This document shows, one piece after another, positions 26,726 to 36,070 of a DNA stretch of 61,480 nucleotides; position 1 is the stretch's first letter, and each line of letters opens with the position of its first letter. The stretch is from Alistipes sp. (lineage in GTDB: Bacteria > Bacteroidota > Bacteroidia > Bacteroidales > Rikenellaceae), in assembly GCA_017559615.1 (NCBI GenBank), contig JAFYRB010000053.1, positions 1 to 61,480 of the forward strand, given 5' to 3'. Below the pieces are notes generated by a model. It had not been told where the DNA came from. It was given only the letters and a program-made list of their open reading frames with translations, and did no database searches. A program made the position numbers and the translations under genes.

Positions 26726-28090
26726 ATGAAGAGTCTTATGCGAATTATAGCTGTAGTGGCAATGGCAATTGTGATGGTGGCGTGTGTCAATAAATATCCT
26801 GTCCCTACGCCAGAGCCTACGCCGCGACCTACGCCCGAGGAGCCAGATGTCTATAGCTACACCATTATGATTTATGGCTGTGGTGGCGCAACTCTCGATA
26901 GTGGTAATGAGCATATCGTAAGCGTGCTATCTGACTATTTGGAACTCCCAGAGCATATCAATGTCGTGGGACAGATGAAGTGGAGCAATGGTTATAGGTC
27001 GAGGTGGTCGGATGGCCGGGGTGGTGTGACACGCCTCCAGTACAACCATACAGCAAAGAGGTTTGATAATGAGGCTTTTAGCGACAATAGCTTTCGTATT
27101 GATGACTCTGCAAACCTCGCGGAGTTTATCACGTGGGCGCGAGAGACGGCTCCTGCGGATGAGTACATAATGGTGTTTTTAGGTCACGGCAACTCCTATC
27201 ATCCAGCCTTTGAGGGTGACGTTACACGTGGCACGTTGCGCGACGATGAGGAGATCGCATATCTGGGCCTTAATGCCATTGTCGATGCTTTCGAGAGTAC
27301 GGGAACGCGCTTCAGCCTTACCTATATGATTAGCTGCTTGATGAATAGTATCGAGTATGCTACGGAGCTTACGCCATACACCAGCTACTATCTCGCTCCT
27401 AACCACGTCCACGCCTTATGTGGTGCGGAGCTATATAGTATTGTTGAGCATCTTATCTCTGTGGAGAAGCCCGATGCCACAACCATCGTCGATGCAGTGC
27501 AATATTTCCTTGATTTGAATTTCGATGACTTTTTGGTGGAGGAGTCGATGACTCTCGACCTTACGCTCACGAAGTGTAGCAAGATAGCTGCGCTGAATAG
27601 CGAGATACGTAAGTTTGTGGATGCTGTCGTTGCGCTCTACGACGAGGAGGCGACTATTGGTGCGGATGCTATGCTTGACTGTTATGGCTTCACTACGCAG
27701 GCTATTGACGAGGCTCTGAGTAATGCCTACTATCCTATTGCGGCTTATCACTCGGAGCGTGAGCTTCAGACTACGGAGTGGTATCGTATTAGTTATGGCT
27801 TTGATATCGTGGATATTGCAGCACAGGTTGTAGCGGCAACAAACAACGGCACACTCCGCTCTGCGGCAGAGAAAATTAGGAACGCAGCGACGCAGGCTAT
27901 CGCTTATCAGCGAGCTATAAACCTTGAGGATGTTGAGAGTGTCTACTACAACGTTACGCTTGTCAACCAGAGTCAGTGGGCATCGCTTGGCTACGAGGCT
28001 GCGGGCTACGAGGATACCACGTTCGATAGAGCAACGGGTTGGAGCCGCCTGCTAAAGCGAAATAAAGCGACATTCCGTCACGTGCGATAA
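26726..28090 (+). CDS. Clostripain-like (C11) cysteine peptidase lipoprotein 1
   Basis: Clostripain peptidases of clan CD usually cut after Arg or Lys. This 454-residue protein has a lipoprotein signal (AIVMVAC, Cys20), then a Pro-Thr linker (PTPEPTPRPTPEEP). The N-terminal strand is YTIMIYGCGG. Catalytic His154 sits in FLGHGNSYHP and the probable nucleophile Cys204 in ISCLMNSIE, at the expected spacing. The C-terminal half is helical and ends GWSRLLKRN. It lies between two type V pilus loci, with its own promoter, and is 30 bases upstream of a close paralog. I infer that it could mature prepilins at Arg, the role gingipain has in Porphyromonas, but other surface substrates remain possible. 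Confidence 0.75.
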   Translation: MKSLMRIIAVVAMAIVMVACVNKYPVPTPEPTPRPTPEEPDVYSYTIMIYGCGGATLDSGNEHIVSVLSDYLELPEHINVVGQMKWSNGYRSRWSDGRGGVTRLQYNHTAKRFDNEAFSDNSFRIDDSANLAEFITWARETAPADEYIMVFLGHGNSYHPAFEGDVTRGTLRDDEEIAYLGLNAIVDAFESTGTRFSLTYMISCLMNSIEYATELTPYTSYYLAPNHVHALCGAELYSIVEHLISVEKPDATTIVDAVQYFLDLNFDDFLVEESMTLDLTLTKCSKIAALNSEIRKFVDAVVALYDEEATIGADAMLDCYGFTTQAIDEALSNAYYPIAAYHSERELQTTEWYRISYGFDIVDIAAQVVAATNNGTLRSAAEKIRNAATQAIAYQRAINLEDVESVYYNVTLVNQSQWASLGYEAAGYEDTTFDRATGWSRLLKRNKATFRHVR

Positions 28091-28120
28091 TTTAACTATT
28101 AACGAGCAATAAAGAGAGTT

Positions 28121-29482
28121 ATGAGAAGTCTGTTGAGAGTGCTATCTATGGCGGTCATAGCCGTTGTGTTTGTGGCGTGCGGCGAACCTAATGATAATCC
28201 TCCTACTCCTGTACCTCCTACACCTATCCCTCCGCAGAGTGAGATTAGGAGCTACACTATTATGACCTATGGTTGTGGTGGCGGAGAACTTGACGAATTC
28301 TACGAGGAGACAATAAAGAACGTAACACTCCTTGATGTCCCTCCTCATATTAACATCGTGGGACAGATGAAGTGGAGCAACGGCTACAAATCGGAGTGGT
28401 CTACGGGCGATGGTAGCGTGACACGCTTCCAATACAACCACGCAGCAAAGGGTTTTGACAACGAACCTTATGGTGACAATAGCTTCCGTATTGATGACTC
28501 TGCGAATCTTGCGGAGTTTATCACGTGGGCGCGTGAGGAGGCACCTGCGGATGAGTATGTCATCATCTTTATGGGACACGGTAACGCCTACCACCCTAAC
28601 TTGGAGGGCAGTGTAACACGAGCTATTATGCGCGATGACGAGGAGCCAGTCTATTTGGGATTGAGTGGTATTGCTGAGGCGTTTAGGAGCGTGGATGCGC
28701 ACTTTAGCCTTAGCTTTATGATGTGCTGCTTGATGAATAGCATTGAGTATATCACCGAGTTGGAGCCATATACAGACTACTATCTTGCCTCAAGTCACGT
28801 TACTTCGATTAGTAGTGGCGAGATATACCTTATTCTTGAGAGTCTGATAGGTATGGAGGAGTATGATGATATGAGTCTCGTTGAGGCTGTGACGCAATAT
28901 ATCGACCAGGATTACGATATGTGGTGGAGTCAAAATCTGTTGGCCATAGACCATACGTTGACTAAGTGTAGCAATGTTGCCGCGCTGAACGATGCCATCC
29001 GTGAATTCACAGATGTTGTGGTAGCGCTCTACGATGAGGAGATGACTATTGGTGCGGATGCTATGCTTGCCCGCTATGGCTTCACCGCAGCCGACTTAGA
29101 TGAGGCGTTAAGTGGGGCTTACTACCCTGTTAATGCGACCTTCTCGGAGAGTGATATAAAGGCCCTGGAGTGGTACCGTATGGACTACGCCTTCGATATC
29201 GTTGATATCGCCACAAAGGTCGCCGCCGCCACCCAACATAGCGATGTTATCCGCACTGCCGAGAATATCAAGAGTGCCGCCGCCGCAGCCATTACTTACC
29301 AGCGCGATGCTAATTTATTGGCGGTGGAGCGGGTTTGCTATACCGCACTGCTCGTAAACCAGAGTCAGTGGGCATCGCTTGGCTTGGAGAGTGCTGGATA
29401 TGAGAATACGGCTTTCGATATAGCAACGGGCTGGAGTCGTCTGCTAAAGCGAAATAACGCGAAATTCTCCCACGCAAGATAG
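28121..29482 (+). CDS. Clostripain-like (C11) cysteine peptidase lipoprotein 2
   Basis: A 453-residue paralog of the preceding gene, with the same layout: lipobox VVFVAC (Cys20), proline-rich linker (NPPTPVPPTPIPPQ), YTIMTYGCGG, His153 in MGHGNAYHP and Cys203 in CCLMNSIE. The C-terminal WSRLLKRN is conserved. Long stretches, such as GQMKWSNGYKSEW and RIDDSANLAEFITWARE, are nearly identical to those of the first copy, while the segment after the Cys is more divergent and could change specificity. Two adjacent Cys residues flank the active site here. It is followed by a bidirectional terminator that separates it from locus 2. Tandem duplication is the simplest origin. Confidence 0.75.
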   Translation: MRSLLRVLSMAVIAVVFVACGEPNDNPPTPVPPTPIPPQSEIRSYTIMTYGCGGGELDEFYEETIKNVTLLDVPPHINIVGQMKWSNGYKSEWSTGDGSVTRFQYNHAAKGFDNEPYGDNSFRIDDSANLAEFITWAREEAPADEYVIIFMGHGNAYHPNLEGSVTRAIMRDDEEPVYLGLSGIAEAFRSVDAHFSLSFMMCCLMNSIEYITELEPYTDYYLASSHVTSISSGEIYLILESLIGMEEYDDMSLVEAVTQYIDQDYDMWWSQNLLAIDHTLTKCSNVAALNDAIREFTDVVVALYDEEMTIGADAMLARYGFTAADLDEALSGAYYPVNATFSESDIKALEWYRMDYAFDIVDIATKVAAATQHSDVIRTAENIKSAAAAAITYQRDANLLAVERVCYTALLVNQSQWASLGLESAGYENTAFDIATGWSRLLKRNNAKFSHAR

Positions 29483-29500
29483 TTTATGTATCAAGGAACA

Positions 29501-29541
29501 AATAATAGAGGCTGTGACAATCTATCACAGCCTCTATTATT
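29501..29541. terminator. Bidirectional terminator between peptidase 2 and locus 2
   Basis: Perfect 17-bp stem AATAATAGAGGCTGTGA and its complement, loop CAATCTA, between convergent genes ending at 29482 and 29556. Confidence 0.85.
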
Positions 29542-29555
29542 ATGTCAGGGATGAC

Positions 29556-32500
29556 CTACTGTCCCTCAACGTATGTAAGTGTAATCTGCCTATTTGAAGA
29601 GTTGTAGAGCGTCTTCAAATCAGGAAGTATTGTCGAGTAGTACTTGCCATCAATCGAACACATAACTTCGATAGGATCATTTGTCCAGTTGAACTCATAC
29701 TCGGCACGCATTCGCAACTCATAGTAGATTTCAGACATAGGGTTATTCTCGTCCTCGGCCTTAACGGTCAACGAACCGATTCTACTACCGTCGTGCAGAC
29801 GTGTGAACGATACGAACTGTCCTGCTGGCACGCTCTGTGGCGTTGAGGTCGAGGTGCCATTGCTCTGCTGTGGAACGTAGAGAATCTCACCCTTGATAGG
29901 GGTATTGGATACCTCGAAGCTCTTCGAGTGGTATGTCACCTGGTCAGGGTTTGCACTTATGGTGATTGTGCCACCGCTAACGATAGAGTTCTTCTTGAAG
30001 TATATCGTCTTGCGCTCGCCGTATGGGTCGATAGTCTGGTCGATAATCAGAGGGAGCGATGTAATGCTACTCCAATTAGTCCAGTGGTCTGCCTCGGCGG
30101 AGTTCAAAGCATCGACGCGATATACAAACCTGCCATTTCCCAAATCCTCGAGCTTTGGCTTGTGATAGTAGTAGCCATTGCCATTGCTATCCTTGTCGAA
30201 CATCTCTACCGAGATATCCTCGAAGTTAGCACCCGAAATACTCCTATTCATACCCTTGTGTAGCGAGAGCATTGGAGCATCGATAAATATCTCAAATGCG
30301 TGGCCAAATGGGTTGATAGAGAGCATATCGCTGCCGCTACCCGCGCTATATGACGTTACGTCGAACGACACCGCGATAGTCTCATCTGGGAGGTACTCAA
30401 ACTCGATGTTGTCGACCACCTCGCTTGCGGTTATGGCATCCGCTGCCAAGCCCTCATCGCTACGATAGCTACCCTTGCCATTTACCTGTGCCGCAAAGCG
30501 GAAAGGACGATAGTTGATAACCTCGAATGTCACCGAGCGGAATGTCTCACCATTATATAGCTGCGAAGGGTCCTTCACCTGTATGGAGTTCTGCTGGTTT
30601 GATGCTATACGTACCACCTCCGCACTATTAGGTTTGTTGGTCTCCATATGGATTTGGAAGTTGTTCTCCGCATCCCATATATCGCTTTTTTCACGAGGAT
30701 AGAAACCAAAGATACGTCCTCCCGTAGACCAGATATCCTTGTTATATGGCTTAAAGTAGCAGTCGAAATCACCCTTCGTAAAGCTATAGGAGTAGTTCGC
30801 AGAACTCTCGGGAACACGGATGTCGTTATCGGCATAGTGGTCCAAGTTCGAAGAGTAGAGCAGGAACTCCTCATCGGTAAGCTCTCGGTAGTGTTCGCCA
30901 TTGGCCATAAGGCTTACGTCAAATACCACTGGCACAAAACGCTTTTGTGGCACGAGGATATACTTTACAACCTCCTGATCGGTGATCGTTGCATCGGCAT
31001 TGACCGAGTAGTACGATAGGTTAGGAAGCACAATCTCGTTGTGGTGGTCGACGAAGGTCACCATCTTTGTCACATAGTCGAAGTACTCTGCTTCGAGTGT
31101 TACATACTCAACCTCCTCGTTCTTCATATCCATAACATTCTTGAAATAGATATGGTGCTGGCCTGGCTCGTTGACGGTAAACTTATACTTATATCCGATG
31201 TCGGTGATTCTCTCGCCGTTGAACTCAAAATCAAAGTAGTTGCCATAGCCATCCTCGCCATCACGAACAATAGGCAATATCTGGCCCGTAGCTGCGCGAC
31301 CATCAAGACCATTTGTTGTGACAAGAACATCCATTGGGAATAGCTCCTCGGGGCAGGTGTTAGGGATGGTGAATACTACAGTGACGTTCGAACTCGACTC
31401 GCTGTTATCCGTTACACCGCCATATACCTCGGCACTCACCCACGTAGGTATAAACTCCTTGGTGCGCATCAAGATAATACGAATCTTACGCTGCAAGTGG
31501 CCATACTTTACCACTATCGATGCTCGCTCATACTCTGTGCCGCTCTTAAGAGTATTCATATCCAGCGATATCTCACCCTTGCCTGTTGTGGCGTTGAACT
31601 CCACTCTGTTGCCAATTGTAAGGTTAGGGTTAAAGGTGCTGGATACCTTCTGGTCATCCTCAATCCACGATACCTTCAACTTATCGAGGTTGATGGCTGT
31701 GCCATCCAATTGCTGAATACTAAAACCAAGTTTTAGCACGTCGGTTTTAGGCTCGCCGCTCGTTGCATTGGCCTCCACTACTGCTGTGGCATTATCCACC
31801 GAGAGGATAAAGTTGTTGTTGCGAACCGAGGTTACCTCGTCCGAGATAGAGAGCCAGATGTTGTTTGTTGGAGGTGCTGTAATAGCCTCGTTGAAGCTCT
31901 GGCAGCCGTTTGTTAGGTTGCCTGCGATGTGAATCTCATAGTGGTGGTTACGCAATATCTCAACGAACTCACTCTCGAGGTCGAGGATGTTCACACGATA
32001 GTAGTATCGCTCCTCCTGCTTTACGCCATTAACGATGTTGCAACCACGAAGGATAAGGTCAACAGGGTTGGTACTCAAGTTGCGACTCTCGAATACGAAT
32101 AGCTCGCGCTGTGTGGTAACATCAACGATATCCGATACCATATCTCTGCGCTCGGGCAGCGTTACGTTCTTCTCCGTTAGCCAGTTATGCTTAGAGTGAG
32201 CAGTCGAGGTATCCATCACGCCGAACTCTGGCTCGTATGTTGTGCAGGCATAGGTTGGGAAGCCATACTCGGTGTGATATGGTGCTACGGTACCAAATGC
32301 CAAGGTGTTGCAGATAGCAAATCCTGTAACCTCAAAAGAGTCTCCCTTCCACTCGTCGTTAGCATCTTCGCCCTCGCCATCCGATACTACTGTAAACTTC
32401 GCCTGATTGCGGAGTAGGATGATAGGGTTTCCCTTGCCACTTACGCCACGATGCGACTCCGACGTAGGGATAGTCTCGATTGTCAACCAATCGACAAATG

Positions 32501-33053
32501 CCTCGGCATTAGTGCGGCTGTTGATATCTCGGCCATTGTCCATCTGCACATCACGATAGAGGCTCAGAAGCTCCTTTGGAGCCTCGATACGCGCCCAATA
32601 GATAAGCATTCCCGCGCTACCCACCAACGCCGAGAGTACCTCATCCTCGCTCTTGTAGAGATAGTCGGATTTGTTGAATGCCGACATATTCTGGTTTGCA
32701 AGTAGATGAAGTATACGTGTAGTCTTGGGTACAGTAGCGCTGAAGCTGCCGCTCAACCTATCTTGGCTGCTGCTTACAATCTGTGCTGGTGAGGTCGTAA
32801 GAAATAGTCCATTCTCATCGAAGCAGAAGAGTGTCAACGTCTGCAACGTCATACCATCGGGGTCCACAGCGCGTGTGTCGACCGTAAACGGATTAGGAGC
32901 CTTGACATTGAGATGCAATCTCATCTCATCGCCAAACACACCGACCTCGGTATTAGGTTGCTGTGGCACATTTGGGATATCCTCATAGTTGCGACACGCC
33001 GCCGCCATCACCACCAGCGCCAACACTGCAAATATGCTGTATATGTGTTTCAT
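29556..33053 (-). CDS. Very large tip-like fimbrial lipoprotein, locus 2
   Basis: A 1165-residue lipoprotein precursor (Cys20 in VVMAAAC, then RNYED, an acidic run). DTR gives Arg61, 41 residues after the lipid Cys. The N-terminal third is homologous in pattern to the 24752 protein; the C-terminal part is a row of Ig-like beta domains (for instance NPFGHAFEIFIDAPML and GKSFEVSNTPIKGEILY) that lengthens the protein. No catalytic motif. It is the last gene of locus 2 and is separated from the peptidases by a bidirectional terminator. The length fits an extended stalk or adhesin. It is the longest protein in the window. Confidence 0.6.
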   Translation of the reverse strand: MKHIYSIFAVLALVVMAAACRNYEDIPNVPQQPNTEVGVFGDEMRLHLNVKAPNPFTVDTRAVDPDGMTLQTLTLFCFDENGLFLTTSPAQIVSSSQDRLSGSFSATVPKTTRILHLLANQNMSAFNKSDYLYKSEDEVLSALVGSAGMLIYWARIEAPKELLSLYRDVQMDNGRDINSRTNAEAFVDWLTIETIPTSESHRGVSGKGNPIILLRNQAKFTVVSDGEGEDANDEWKGDSFEVTGFAICNTLAFGTVAPYHTEYGFPTYACTTYEPEFGVMDTSTAHSKHNWLTEKNVTLPERRDMVSDIVDVTTQRELFVFESRNLSTNPVDLILRGCNIVNGVKQEERYYYRVNILDLESEFVEILRNHHYEIHIAGNLTNGCQSFNEAITAPPTNNIWLSISDEVTSVRNNNFILSVDNATAVVEANATSGEPKTDVLKLGFSIQQLDGTAINLDKLKVSWIEDDQKVSSTFNPNLTIGNRVEFNATTGKGEISLDMNTLKSGTEYERASIVVKYGHLQRKIRIILMRTKEFIPTWVSAEVYGGVTDNSESSSNVTVVFTIPNTCPEELFPMDVLVTTNGLDGRAATGQILPIVRDGEDGYGNYFDFEFNGERITDIGYKYKFTVNEPGQHHIYFKNVMDMKNEEVEYVTLEAEYFDYVTKMVTFVDHHNEIVLPNLSYYSVNADATITDQEVVKYILVPQKRFVPVVFDVSLMANGEHYRELTDEEFLLYSSNLDHYADNDIRVPESSANYSYSFTKGDFDCYFKPYNKDIWSTGGRIFGFYPREKSDIWDAENNFQIHMETNKPNSAEVVRIASNQQNSIQVKDPSQLYNGETFRSVTFEVINYRPFRFAAQVNGKGSYRSDEGLAADAITASEVVDNIEFEYLPDETIAVSFDVTSYSAGSGSDMLSINPFGHAFEIFIDAPMLSLHKGMNRSISGANFEDISVEMFDKDSNGNGYYYHKPKLEDLGNGRFVYRVDALNSAEADHWTNWSSITSLPLIIDQTIDPYGERKTIYFKKNSIVSGGTITISANPDQVTYHSKSFEVSNTPIKGEILYVPQQSNGTSTSTPQSVPAGQFVSFTRLHDGSRIGSLTVKAEDENNPMSEIYYELRMRAEYEFNWTNDPIEVMCSIDGKYYSTILPDLKTLYNSSNRQITLTYVEGQ

Positions 33054-33086
33054 ATTTCTAATCGTTAAATTTGTTGATTAGTAACG

Positions 33087-36038
33087 CTATTTCTTACGAT
33101 TTACATCGCGCACGCAACGGATGTAGTAGCCTGTTTTATTTGAGTCATAATTAGGCACCTCGTTCGACACCCAATTATCCTTATCGTTGATGTCGGCATC
33201 GTCGCCATTACCCGTAATACAGAAGTAGTATTGGCCTACCAGCAATCGGTCCATAGCGCGTGACGACTGCTGAAGTTCAATCATCTGGTCAATCTCTGCC
33301 TTTGTAGGCAAGCGCCAATCATCGTAGTGGATAACGACCTCAGGATGGCCGTTTACATTCTCATCCCACACATTATTCTCGTTCTCATCAATAAACGTTG
33401 TCTCGACATACTCTCGACAATGCTCCTTGGCAAACTCATAGAAACCACCAACAACAGGGATAGGGTAAGGTGTTGAAAGACTTGCTGCATTTGCAAGAAT
33501 GGATTGATAATGAGTCTCGCCAAGCTGCGACGCAACCTGTAGGTTTGGAGATATCATAACCGAATTATCGTGCGCGTTCTCCAGTGTGCCATCACTATTG
33601 AGCGATGGATAACCAATTATATAGTTATTCTTGGTCGTAGTAGTACGTATGTTGTACATTCTGTGGTTGCTATACCTCTGTTTGCCCCACGCGCCCCAAC
33701 CAGTTCCAGGGTCATCTTTATAGGTTGTTGTAGCGTGAGTCATCGAGTAGATATCAGCCTGACCCTTAACTTTGTCTGCCTCATTCTCCTGATATACCTT
33801 TCCGACGAACTGATTATAGAATACAACCTGGATGTTCCACACATAGTGTTTTCTATACCATCGAGTTTCGGTTACACCATCAACTGTAACCTCCTTCGTG
33901 TAAAGACCGCCAATGGATAGACCTTGTGAGTCATTGTTCGATGCACCTATACCATTGTACCTCCAACGGTAGAAATAATCTGTAGGGAATGTTGATGGAC
34001 GATAAATACCACCATATACTTTCTCCTGTAGTACACCTTTGGAGTTGTGCCAAGTAACAGGATTACCAATGTTTCCGTAGTGAACATTCTCAACACCCGC
34101 AGCTTTGTGATTTGCAGGACAAGTTTGAGGCACTACCCACGAGTAGTCTCTCTCGTTTCTATTCTCTGCCCACCACTCATCGGTCATCTCAAACTCCTTC
34201 GACCATTCGTGTTCGTGGTAGAAGTACAATCCAGTGAGGTGAAGGCTCTTATATCCCATATAGTTGTGATAGTGGGAAGCCTCCTCCTGGTCATCTGTTA
34301 GCTTCTGGTCCGAGCGATATGAGAAATAACCCTCTTCGTTAGAGATAATGATGTGAGGTATCTGCTCCACGCGGAAGGTGGCGATAAGGCCCTGCTCGTT
34401 CATAACCTCAAACTCCAAATAGCGAATAGTATTGAAGTGCGAGTTCCAGTCTAAATCCTCGTCGCCAGCAACAGCATTGATAGGCGAGTAGATGTGGATG
34501 TTGCCATTGAGCTTGCGCTCGTCGCCAGGTGCTACAACAGCTCTAATATGTTGAATATCAGCTCCCTCCTTCTTGTAAAGGTTTAGCTCGCGCTGCAAGA
34601 CCTCTTCCTTTGTAAGTTCGGGATACTCCGTAATCTTGATATCGAAACCAGGGTCGGTGCCGAGCTGAATCTTCTGGCCAAACTTGTCGATATAGTAGGC
34701 GTAGACACCATCGCCCTCCTCATATACGGGTGCGGTAATGCCATCCGACTCCTGGGTAATATCCACCGACTGGAAGCTATCCAAGCGAGCGTTGTGGCTA
34801 TATACATCCTTAAGCGTGATGCTCTTGATAGGCGATGATGAGGTAAAGGTGAGCTGGTCGAGATCGAGGTTGGTGTTGTAAATCTTCACAACCTCCATAT
34901 TCAGCGTTAGATACTTCGCCTCGTTCTGGCCGATGCCAACATCCACCTTCTGCCAATCCAGCGTAACATACTCGGCATTGTTAATCTCGATAGGAGTGTT
35001 CTTCTCCTGTGCGCCTATGGCGTTGATATTCACGTTGATAATATAGCACTTATTGCGCTCAAAACGATTCTCTTTGCTAATCGGAATCTTATACCAATTC
35101 ACAGGACTTGCGCTCTCCTTGCTGCCATCCTTGCTGCCATCCTTATTCCACATCATAGGGATGTTGAGAAGGAGCGCACTCTCGTTAGCGGTCTGCTTCG
35201 ACCAATCGTTGGCATAGGCATAGCCGATAAGTGTTAGTGAGGTGCTACCATTGCCGCTATTCCACTCGAAGGTGTTGGCATTAAGTCCCATCTCCTCGGT
35301 AGTCTGCTTCTGGCAGCTATACTTAACACCCTCCTCGGGTCGTACAACAAGGGTGCTGATAGGGAGCTGATAGAAGGAGTAGAGAGGCACACTGCCATCC
35401 ATCTCCTGACTAAACTCCACGCTTGAGCCTTGTGTGAGTGTCACAACAATCTTTGCAGCTGCGCGATATAGCGTTCCTGCAAGGTATATATCCTTATTCT
35501 TCTGGCCATCGTTGATAACATAGGCTGTCATAGCCTCGGGAGCAGTCTCGTTGCCACTCTCCGAGAGATAGGCGAAGCCATCCATAAGGAAGTAGTCGGG
35601 ATTTTGCTCACCCTCAATACCAGAGAGGTGGATATTCTCGTCGGACTGTGTCATCTCGCATAGCTCCTCCCACGTTGTTGCGGTGCTGAGCGGCGATGTA
35701 GAGTTGGCAATCATATACACGAAATACTTCTCGCCTACGGTAAACTCATCACGATTCTTGCGAAGTGTGAACTCGCCGCCACCAACCACAGGCGATGCTG
35801 ACTTATCTATACGTTCGCTATATACGACGTTATAGGCCTCGTCCATAACATAGACATCCACCAATGCAAGCGATGACTCGATGTCGGTATCCTCCGAACG
35901 TGTGGTTATGCCGAGCGACTTTGCCGAGATGATAATCTTGTCGCTTCCCGCAGGACGCTGCTCAATCTCAACATCGCTATTGGTACACGATACGAGCATT
36001 AGAAGTGACGCAAATATGATAGAAATATAGTTTCTCAT
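33087..36038 (-). CDS. Accessory/tip fimbrial subunit with C-terminal lectin-like module, locus 2
   Basis: A 983-residue lipoprotein precursor (Cys18 in LMLVSC; TTR gives Arg47). The N-terminal half is FimA-like (ALVDVYVMDEAYN, FVYMIANSTS). The C-terminal part contains DDWRLPTKAEIDQM and ends YYIRCVRDVNRK, the same FISUMP/C-type-lectin-like signature as the 22282 protein of locus 1. Codon use drifts over the C-terminal third (AGA, GAA, TTA-like codons appear near 33.5-34.2 kb), again suggesting an exchanged module. It lies 33 bases before the 1165-residue gene. Tip adhesin is the likely role. Confidence 0.65.
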   Translation of the reverse strand: MRNYISIIFASLLMLVSCTNSDVEIEQRPAGSDKIIISAKSLGITTRSEDTDIESSLALVDVYVMDEAYNVVYSERIDKSASPVVGGGEFTLRKNRDEFTVGEKYFVYMIANSTSPLSTATTWEELCEMTQSDENIHLSGIEGEQNPDYFLMDGFAYLSESGNETAPEAMTAYVINDGQKNKDIYLAGTLYRAAAKIVVTLTQGSSVEFSQEMDGSVPLYSFYQLPISTLVVRPEEGVKYSCQKQTTEEMGLNANTFEWNSGNGSTSLTLIGYAYANDWSKQTANESALLLNIPMMWNKDGSKDGSKESASPVNWYKIPISKENRFERNKCYIINVNINAIGAQEKNTPIEINNAEYVTLDWQKVDVGIGQNEAKYLTLNMEVVKIYNTNLDLDQLTFTSSSPIKSITLKDVYSHNARLDSFQSVDITQESDGITAPVYEEGDGVYAYYIDKFGQKIQLGTDPGFDIKITEYPELTKEEVLQRELNLYKKEGADIQHIRAVVAPGDERKLNGNIHIYSPINAVAGDEDLDWNSHFNTIRYLEFEVMNEQGLIATFRVEQIPHIIISNEEGYFSYRSDQKLTDDQEEASHYHNYMGYKSLHLTGLYFYHEHEWSKEFEMTDEWWAENRNERDYSWVVPQTCPANHKAAGVENVHYGNIGNPVTWHNSKGVLQEKVYGGIYRPSTFPTDYFYRWRYNGIGASNNDSQGLSIGGLYTKEVTVDGVTETRWYRKHYVWNIQVVFYNQFVGKVYQENEADKVKGQADIYSMTHATTTYKDDPGTGWGAWGKQRYSNHRMYNIRTTTTKNNYIIGYPSLNSDGTLENAHDNSVMISPNLQVASQLGETHYQSILANAASLSTPYPIPVVGGFYEFAKEHCREYVETTFIDENENNVWDENVNGHPEVVIHYDDWRLPTKAEIDQMIELQQSSRAMDRLLVGQYYFCITGNGDDADINDKDNWVSNEVPNYDSNKTGYYIRCVRDVNRKK

Positions 36039-36070
36039 AGCCTTTTATTAGTTCAGTTCATTACTCTGGG

